Notes under the pieces: generated by a model
What the model saw: the letters and a program-made list of their open reading frames with translations, nothing else
What the model was told of the DNA's origin: nothing
Database searches by the model: none
Shown here: piece after piece, positions 51,965 through 64,000 of the stretch
Position numbering within the stretch: position 1 is the first letter of the stretch
Layout: every line of letters starts with the position of its first letter
Origin: Atherinomorus stipes
Lineage: Eukaryota > Chordata > Actinopteri > Atheriniformes > Atherinidae
Reading direction: 5' to 3'
Length of the DNA stretch: 64,000 bases
Assembly (NCBI GenBank): GCA_023101725.1
Contig: JALJCO010007076.1
Span: 744,001-808,000 of the forward strand
Position numbers and translations under genes: made by a program

Positions 51965-54900
51965 AGATTTCACCACTTGTTTTAATATTGACTTTATGGT
52001 TCAGGCATGCCGGTGGCTATCCCTAGTTTGGGTCCCTCCCTTGGTTCCCTTCCTTCTGCTCTGTCTCTGATGCTCCCCATGGGCCCACTGAGTGACAGAG
52101 GAGTGATGTGTGGCCTACCAGAACGGAATTACTCCTTGCCACCTCCACCATATCCCCATTTGGAGAGCAGCTACTTCCGACACATATTGCCAGGTAGGTT
52201 CATGTTTGTGTGTGTGATGTTTAATTTATCATGTCAAAGGACTTAATCTTGACTATGTTAGTGTTCAAATGCTATAAATTTCAAAATTACATAAACCAAA
52301 TTAATGTAGCCAGATGGCTAAGAATAATTCATCAATTTACATTTCAATAGTATAATTTTTCTTCCTTTCTGTGTGTTCCTCAGGTATTCTGTCTTACCTG
52401 GCAGATCGTCCACCTCCTCAGTACATACATCCCAGCAGCCTCAACATGGATGGGACCCTGTCTGTGGCCAGTAACAATCCATCAGGGTTGGACCCATACA
52501 GTGGCCCTGGAGGCCCACTGGAACAGGGCCTGGTGCCCATGGACTCAAGACAAGTCAGTGGCCAGGGAGACCTCCACCAGACTGGCCCTCATGAGCTTGA
52601 CTCGACAGGATTAGCTATGGAGTCCCGTGTCAGCAGCCCCATTTCCCCCAACCGAATGGGAGAGGAGCTGGCAAACATGGATGGAGTTGGGGTGGTTGCG
52701 GTGTCTGATGCCCAGCAGCAGCTCGGAGGGGGAAGGCAGCCTCAGCCTCATGAGGGCCTGACAGGTGTGGACTCTTCTGGTGGGGTGATGCCTCTTCATG
52801 GACCCTCTGTGCTGGAACTGCCAGTAGTTATGGAACCTGATCATATGGGAGGGAGAGTGGGAGGCACTGGGGGAGGAGGAGCAGGAGGACTTGGGGAGCA
52901 GCTCCACACAAATGGGGAAATGAACTCAGGTGTTGTGAGTGTGGTGCTCTCTGGCACCATGGCGAGCCAGAGCCAGCTGGAACCAGTATCCCTCCATGGC
53001 CATTCTGGGATGGGACTGGAAGCAGTTAATGTGTCCCCGATCACCGCAGAGGTGTCTCTTGGGCCTGAAAACAACCTGGTGCTGGTCAACTCCACCCTGC
53101 AGCTAGAGGACTCAACATCCAACAAGGAAAACATGGTCACTTCTTACAACATCTGTGAGTTTGTAAATAGTTATTTCTCTATTTAGTTTTTTCTTTTTAA
53201 GTAGGTGAAAAATAACTTGCGTCTTTAAAGACATGCAAAGCAGTTTTTATTCAGCAAAAAATAATCAGCATTTTAGAAAGTTGAAATACAGTAGTGGGCC
53301 AGAAATAAAATTCACACATTGATAATATATGGGGCCACCTTTAGCTCTGATTATGACGCACATTCCCCATGTATCGTTTCTGTAGCCGTATTTAATTTTG
53401 CAACACCAATTTCCATTCATAGTTGCATTAATTTTTCTGTCATAATATTTCTCCTCCCACCACATGCAGTATCCTTCCCCTGTCTTTTCACCAACAAACA
53501 CTGTTCTCTGTTTACTTTAACAAAAGACAGCCATGTATACAGTGACATGTTGCACAAACCCTGGGTGAATTCTGAAAAAGTGTCACTAGAACATCCCTGT
53601 GAGCACTTCTCTTAGCCCAGCAGAGCTGCAACTCATTTTTGATTATGCATGTTAATATTTTTAAGATTATTTTACATCCCATTAACACTGATATAATAGC
53701 ACAGACATTGTCAAAAGGTAATTTTAATATACATTATAAAATCGGCGGCTTACTGCTTAACATGTAGTGATATAAAAAGCATTACAAACAAGACTGACCT
53801 GTTATTCATGTGGTTTTCATGTCTGTTATTGGTACAGGTGTGCTACATTTATCAAGAGAGGAAAACATGGAAAAATTCAAATTCTTTTTCAGCTGAAAGA
53901 TACTGAGATATGATTTTGGTTCATGTCAGCCAGCCCTAGGGAGTTGGATGGCTGCACAGTCCCCCCCCCCCCAATAAAGATTATAGTGTATTTTAGGGTC
54001 TCGACTATGGTTGCCATCCATTCTCAAACTTGTAATAATTTTTGTTCTTACAGGGTGCACTCTCTGTGAGCGATCATACACTTCAGATTGTCCAGAACAC
54101 GGCCCAGTCACTTTTGTCCCTGATACACCCATCCAAAGCAGGGCTCGTCTCTCTCTGCCTCGTCCACTGTGCCTGCGCATCTCAGTGGCTGACGAACCCC
54201 TGGGTAAGAAAGCAAACGCACTTAAATTAGTGTTTTTCTTACCTGAAGTGATATTTAGATGCACTTCATGGTTTTGTTTAGGAGAGAACCCAAATGATAT
54301 ATTTAAACATATGCCTGTTTTATGCTGTACATTATCATGCAAAGATGTGCTCATGATCCATCATAGGAGTTTTTGCACGAGATGTGATTCCACCAAGGAC
54401 CTGTTTTGGACCAATGGTGGGCCAGCATTGTAGCAATGTGGATCTGTCTGACTGGCCAGAAAAGGACACGCCTCAAATATGGAAGGTTTGTGCTGTTGAA
54501 CTATAGCTGAATAATCAAACTTGGCTGATGAAAATTACAAGAGGGGAAAGTAAAGTTGCTTTGTTACAGATGTACCACAACAATGTGCTGGAGTTCTACA
54601 TTGTGACAACAGATGAGAACGAATGTAACTGGATGATGTTTGTCCGTGAGGCGAGGTATGGATAAAGCCATTTACAATGAAAGTTTATTGATTTTTCTGT
54701 TCACAACAAATGCAAATAATATGTCAGTGTAACTTGAAACGTTTGCTTGTAATTTGTGTATTTGTACATTTAGGACCCACGAAGAGCAGAATCTGGTGGC
54801 ATATCCTGCCAACGGTAAACTGTTCTTCTGTACAACCACAGAGATCCACCCAGACCAGGAGCTGCTCTTCTACTACAGCCGAGACTACTGCAGGCTCATG

Positions 54901-57572
54901 GGTGAGAAGGCTAATGAATATGTATTGATGATGAAAATGATGCTTATTAAAGCAACCTTTACCGATCGTGCATTTCAGAAAGCACAGCAAGATTATTTGA
55001 ATATAAACAGTCCCGCCTCACTCCTAAGACACACCCCTTCATTCCCTACACCTCCCAATGCAGAATCAAAGGTCTGACAGGCAGGTCCGTTGGACAATCC
55101 TAGAGGTGCACCCCACTTCAAGGATTGGTTGGAGTTTTCATTGAATATTTAGAGATTGGAATAATATTTTATTTTGATTTATGGTGGGTCTGTTTTGTAT
55201 TTTAGAGTTCCATTACCTCATTCATAGCATTTTACCCTGTTAGAAAAATAGTGTAAGAATGCAACATCGGTAAGGGTTGCTTTAATTGATGGTGACCATT
55301 CTATTATCTTTTATGCTCCTAGGTGTTCCTCAGGTGCCTGAGGGCCAAATCTGCCAGTGTGGCAAAGAGTGTTCCTCCTTTACTGAGCTCAAGTCTCATC
55401 TCAGCAGCCATAACAGTAACCACAGCCATAACCAGCCTCCACACAGCCACAGCCCAACGCAGCAGGACCACTCCCAGCAACAGCAGCCACAACCCCCACC
55501 ACAGCAGCAGGAGCAGCAACCACAGCATGTTCACCAGGAAGAAAAGCTGACCAATGGAACCTCAAGCTCCTCCTCCTCTCCCTGGCCCTGTAATAGTCAC
55601 ACTGGTGGACAAACAAACAATGACAACAGCAGCAGCAGTGTTAGCAGCAGTAATAGAAACTCTAATAGCAGTACCTTAAGAGCTAAAGGCCAGGGCCATG
55701 TGCGGGAGAAGAAATTCAAGTGCAGCATGTGTTCCCGGGCTTTCAGCACATCCACCAAACTAAATGTGCACTTCATGGGGCATGTAGGGATGAAACCCCA
55801 TAAATGTGAGTACTGCAGCAAGGCCTTCAGTGATCCCAGTAACCTCAGGATGCACCTCAAGATTCACACAGGTATTTAAAATCTTTGGTTGTTGATTAAA
55901 CCCCTTAGAACTCACCTCATATATTTACATTACAAGCGTGGTCTATAAATAATTTTAAAAAAGATTTAAGAGCTGCTCTCTCTGATACTGAAATGCAGAG
56001 CCCTAATTTTCCCTCGGGGATCATACAAGTATAACAAAAAAAAAAAGAGGGTTTTAAATGGCATAAATGCTTCTCTACACTTTTTGCCTTGACAAGTATT
56101 GAGGTACTTGTGAATATGCTGATTAGCACTTTTTTGATATTTGTTTTCCATATGACGCATGCAGCTTGGTTTTCCACTTGACTGCATTAGCACACAGCTA
56201 ATGATGCGTTGTTGCACATTATCCCTGCAGTTCCAACAGGGACATTCTTAGCCAGGGGTATGACTTTTTGTTTTTTCTAATGATGACTTTGAAGGTTGAA
56301 AACTTGATTAACGCTAGGGTCATTTAGAGTTTACAGAATAGGTAGAGTTTAATATTCAGCAATGTCTTTATTTTAGCATGGTGTGAGGGTTGCGTCATTT
56401 ACATTTTACTGGGTGTAAACAGGGATGGGCTTGTTTGATCTTGGTAACCTCAGCTTCCATGTGACAGAGAGAGAACACAGTCTGAAATCTGCATTCTTTT
56501 GTTTATATTAGAACATTTTAAAACCTAATGTGGTCCTTACCAGGTCCACTAGACTAAACTCAAATGTTAGGATCAGTGTGTGAAAGTTTGTGAATAACTG
56601 TATAACACTTTTCTGATTGAGGGGCAACCTCCAGGGCTTCTCTATTGTCATTGTTGATGTCTTTCCCCCTTGATATTTTTATAATACAAATCAAAATGCT
56701 GCAGAACACCAAACTGCCAAAGCATCTACTTTTGAAGAGCTTCTCACACCTACTAATGATCAGTTTAAACCTGTTTGATTAGCAGCAGTGGGCTACTACT
56801 CATACTCTGTAGTAGCATCTGCCTAGGTGCAAGACCACTATAATGCATTATAACTCCCAGTTTTCATCTCTGTTTTAATGTAACTTTAAAACAAACTGTA
56901 CAGACATCTCTCTGTGGTTTCTACTTGAAGATTTAACACCTTAATTTTCCTCCTTAACAGGTCAGAAAAACTACAGATGCACGGTTTGCGAGAAGTCTTT
57001 CACACAGAAATCTCATGTGGCCTCACATATGCTCATCCACACCGTCGCAGAGAAACTCAAGTGTGACCTCTGTGACCGGGCTTTCTTCAGGAAACATGAC
57101 CTGAAACAGCACATGTTTTCGCACACACAGTATGTACATATTAATCACATAAGTCAATACATTTATAATTTGTGATCTGTTGTGATGCTGATTTACATGG
57201 TTTAGATTGATTTTCTTTTTCTTTTCCAACAGTGAACGCCGAATTCAGTGCCCAAAATGCAACAAACACTTCCTCAAAACGAACCACTTGAAGAAGCACA
57301 TGAACTCTCACGAAGGTCGTAGAGACTTTGTCTGCGAGAAGTGCCACAAAGCTTTCCTCACAAAATACCACCTAACTCGTCACCTTAAGATCTGCAAAGG
57401 GCCCAAAACTGAGAAAACGTCTCGTAAAGAGCAGGATGCAGATGAGGAAGAAGAAGAGGAGAGTGACAGCAGAGGAAGAAGAGAGAGACTTGTTGAGACA
57501 GCCAGTGATGAAGACTGTGGTTTAGATGTTGGAGGATATAACTCTGAAAAATCCTTGTCACCCCCTCATTGA
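50952..57572 (+). CDS. prdm4: PRDM4, PR-domain zinc-finger transcription regulator
   Basis: Coding exons are 50952-51066, 52005-52193, 52384-53154, 54054-54203, 54367-54485, 54570-54655, 54774-54901, 55323-55871, 56961-57129 and 57233-57572. Phases all agree, giving 871 codons and TGA. The N-terminus matches PRDM4 closely ([36 protein letters not shown]). [20 protein letters not shown] begins the knuckle and PR/SET region (about 360-520), with [10 protein letters not shown] and [10 protein letters not shown]. An atypical finger ([20 protein letters not shown]) follows. Then come five C2H2 fingers and a last C2HC finger ending HLKIC, as in mammals. The tail is acidic. Exon 9 carries a His-, Gln- and Ser-rich insertion that explains the extra length over the roughly 800-residue human protein. 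PRDM4 is nuclear and recruits PRMT5 in mammals. The linker between fingers 3 and 4 is HTVAEK rather than HTGEK. Confidence 0.97.
51617..51720. repeat. hAT-type repeat fragment in prdm4 intron
   Basis: AGGGCTGCAACGGTACACAA and the following CGGTTCGGTATGTACCTCGG are characteristic of the end of a common fish non-autonomous hAT element. The other end was not found with confidence. Confidence 0.5.
51890..51959. repeat. (AT)n microsatellite
   Basis: A 70-bp AT dinucleotide run in a prdm4 intron, about 45 bp before exon 3. Confidence 0.95.
56004..56031 (+). repeat. Short LINE/SINE 3'-tail fragment
   Basis: AATTTTCCCTCGGGGATCAT matches the tail seen at 6445-6480. It lies in prdm4 intron 9. Confidence 0.45.
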
Positions 57573-57976
57573 TTACTGTGCCTCTTCAGATTTTTTATTT
57601 ATTTGCTTTACTTAAATACTGTTTACCTCTTGCATTTGCCAAATATTACATTTAGCAAACCAACTTTAAAGATTTGACTGTATTTCTGTTAAAACTCTTC
57701 CATCGTGTCATGGCAGTTACATTATTTCAGGTTGTGGTGGGTTATAGGAAACATTAATTTCTCTTCCTTGACTAACTTGATGAAGTGGCTTAGTAGTTGC
57801 ACAATAATGTCATTTAATAATTCTGTTTCTTTGTAAGGGCTAAATGGCCTTGGCTTTTAACTATTATTTATTATTCAAGTTGATTTTTTTTTCTCCCTGA
57901 CTATTGGAATATTGGTAAATTTGTGTGACTGTTGGTGAAATGTTTGAATATAACCAACTCAACTGTTGAGTATTTT

Positions 57977-57982
57977 AATAAA
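57977..57982 (+). terminator. prdm4: Polyadenylation signal AATAAA (prdm4)
   Basis: A canonical hexamer about 400 bp after the prdm4 stop codon. Confidence 0.65.
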
Positions 57983-58366
57983 TGAGCAATCATATTCAGT
58001 CGTGCTACAGTATGTCATTGATGTGTGAAACAGTGTGAGAAATGAAAGTGTGAAACAAACATTTGGTTTGGTAGAACTACAGCTTTCATATATTTACTTT
58101 TGCATAGATTTATTTAATTTATTGATATATGAATATTTCATTATTAAATTGATATGTGAGCATACAGTATTTATCTGTATACTTTAAAAAATGTCGAAGA
58201 TGTTATAGCTACAGCAGGATTTTTAATAATTTATATTTTTGTATCAGCAGAATTATTCTTAGATGTAAGCGTACATACCGGTATATACTGACATATCTCG
58301 GCGTTTCATTGTACTGTGGTGCAACATAAGTTTTTTATTTTTTATGAAAGTTTGGCTTTGCTTTGT

Positions 58367-58394
58367 ACCGGAAGTACATAAAATAGCTTCCGGT
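58367..58394. promoter_or_regulatory. tmem209: Paired inverted ETS/GABP-type sites, tmem209 promoter
   Basis: ACCGGAAGT at 58367-58375 and its inverse CTTCCGGT at 58387-58394 lie just upstream of the presumed first exon. That exon probably ends near 58441 before gtatga. Paired CCGGAAGT motifs are typical of TATA-less housekeeping promoters. Confidence 0.5.
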
Positions 58395-58729
58395 TAAAGT
58401 ACAAATTATGCAGCGCCGCAGTTGTCATTCACTTTAGCGTGGTATGAATTTCCTAAAATACTTTTGTTTTATTTGATATTTCCAGCATTCATTGGAATGT
58501 TGTCAAGTGCGTAATTTCACTTGTGATCATATTCGAGCGAAACCCCCGCGGTACAGCCCTATTTTGTTTCTTAACTGGCTAACTTTAGCTACATTTTCTG
58601 TTAGCACGTCAGCTAACTGAAGTTTGCTAAACGAATACTAACTGCACCAAAGTACAGTTATCTTGCCACACGGTGCTATTTCATAACATATAACAGTTAT
58701 TCCTGATATATGAAATCAATTTCTATTGA

Positions 58730-64000
<5,271 letters not shown>

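Noticed and set aside
52611..53140. Minus-strand open frames opposite prdm4 exon 4
   Set aside because: They are antisense shadows of GC-rich prdm4 coding sequence with no independent signal.

Overview
The window looks like nuclear DNA of a teleost fish. Vertebrate genes are split into GT-AG exons whose phases join correctly, and their introns and spacers carry repeat types typical of ray-finned fish: decayed Tc1-like transposons, MITEs with TA or TTAA target sites, L2-type LINE pieces, and long AT, CT, ATTC and CTTTT simple repeats. All gene names come from remembered protein similarity; no search was run.

Layout, left to right. (1) 592-1959, minus: one or two 5' exons of a DENND2-family gene (probably dennd2a) with an apparently broken frame; the DENN domain lies off the left edge. 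(2) 6698-12794, plus: complete slc37a3, 13 coding exons, 502 codons. SLC37A3 and DENND2A also lie close together on human chromosome 7q34. (3) 14566-16394: a Tc1-like remnant with two younger MITEs nested in it. (4) 21606-22295, plus: a p21-type CDK inhibitor (cdkn1a-like) with a 2.7-kb 3' UTR. (5) 25.1-38.4 kb: no gene seen; it holds an 888-bp TTAA foldback element beside a second copy of the same Tc1-like family. (6) 38409-41897, plus: a small coiled-coil gene of the suppressor-APC-domain type (sapcd1-like). (7) 41.9-48.8 kb: gene-free. (8) 48795-49340, minus: ascl4, a one-coding-exon bHLH factor. (9) 50952-57572, plus: complete prdm4, 10 coding exons, 871 codons. ASCL4 and PRDM4 are neighbours in human too (12q23.3). 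(10) from 58805 to the right edge, plus: tmem209, starting about 0.8 kb after prdm4 poly(A).

The most unusual spot is at 60470-63382. About 2.9 kb of L2-type LINE sequence sits inside a tmem209 coding exon: the codons on either side (RYRTSPSV and [10 protein letters not shown]) align without a gap to one continuous stretch of vertebrate TMEM209. Much of the inserted sequence is made of A-only, T-only or G-only blocks, which suggests poor consensus or misassembly and makes a true null allele uncertain.

The genes do not form one pathway. They include a transporter (slc37a3), cell-cycle and differentiation regulators (cdkn1a-like, ascl4, prdm4) and a nuclear-envelope protein (tmem209). I found no CRISPR, operon, tRNA or rRNA.
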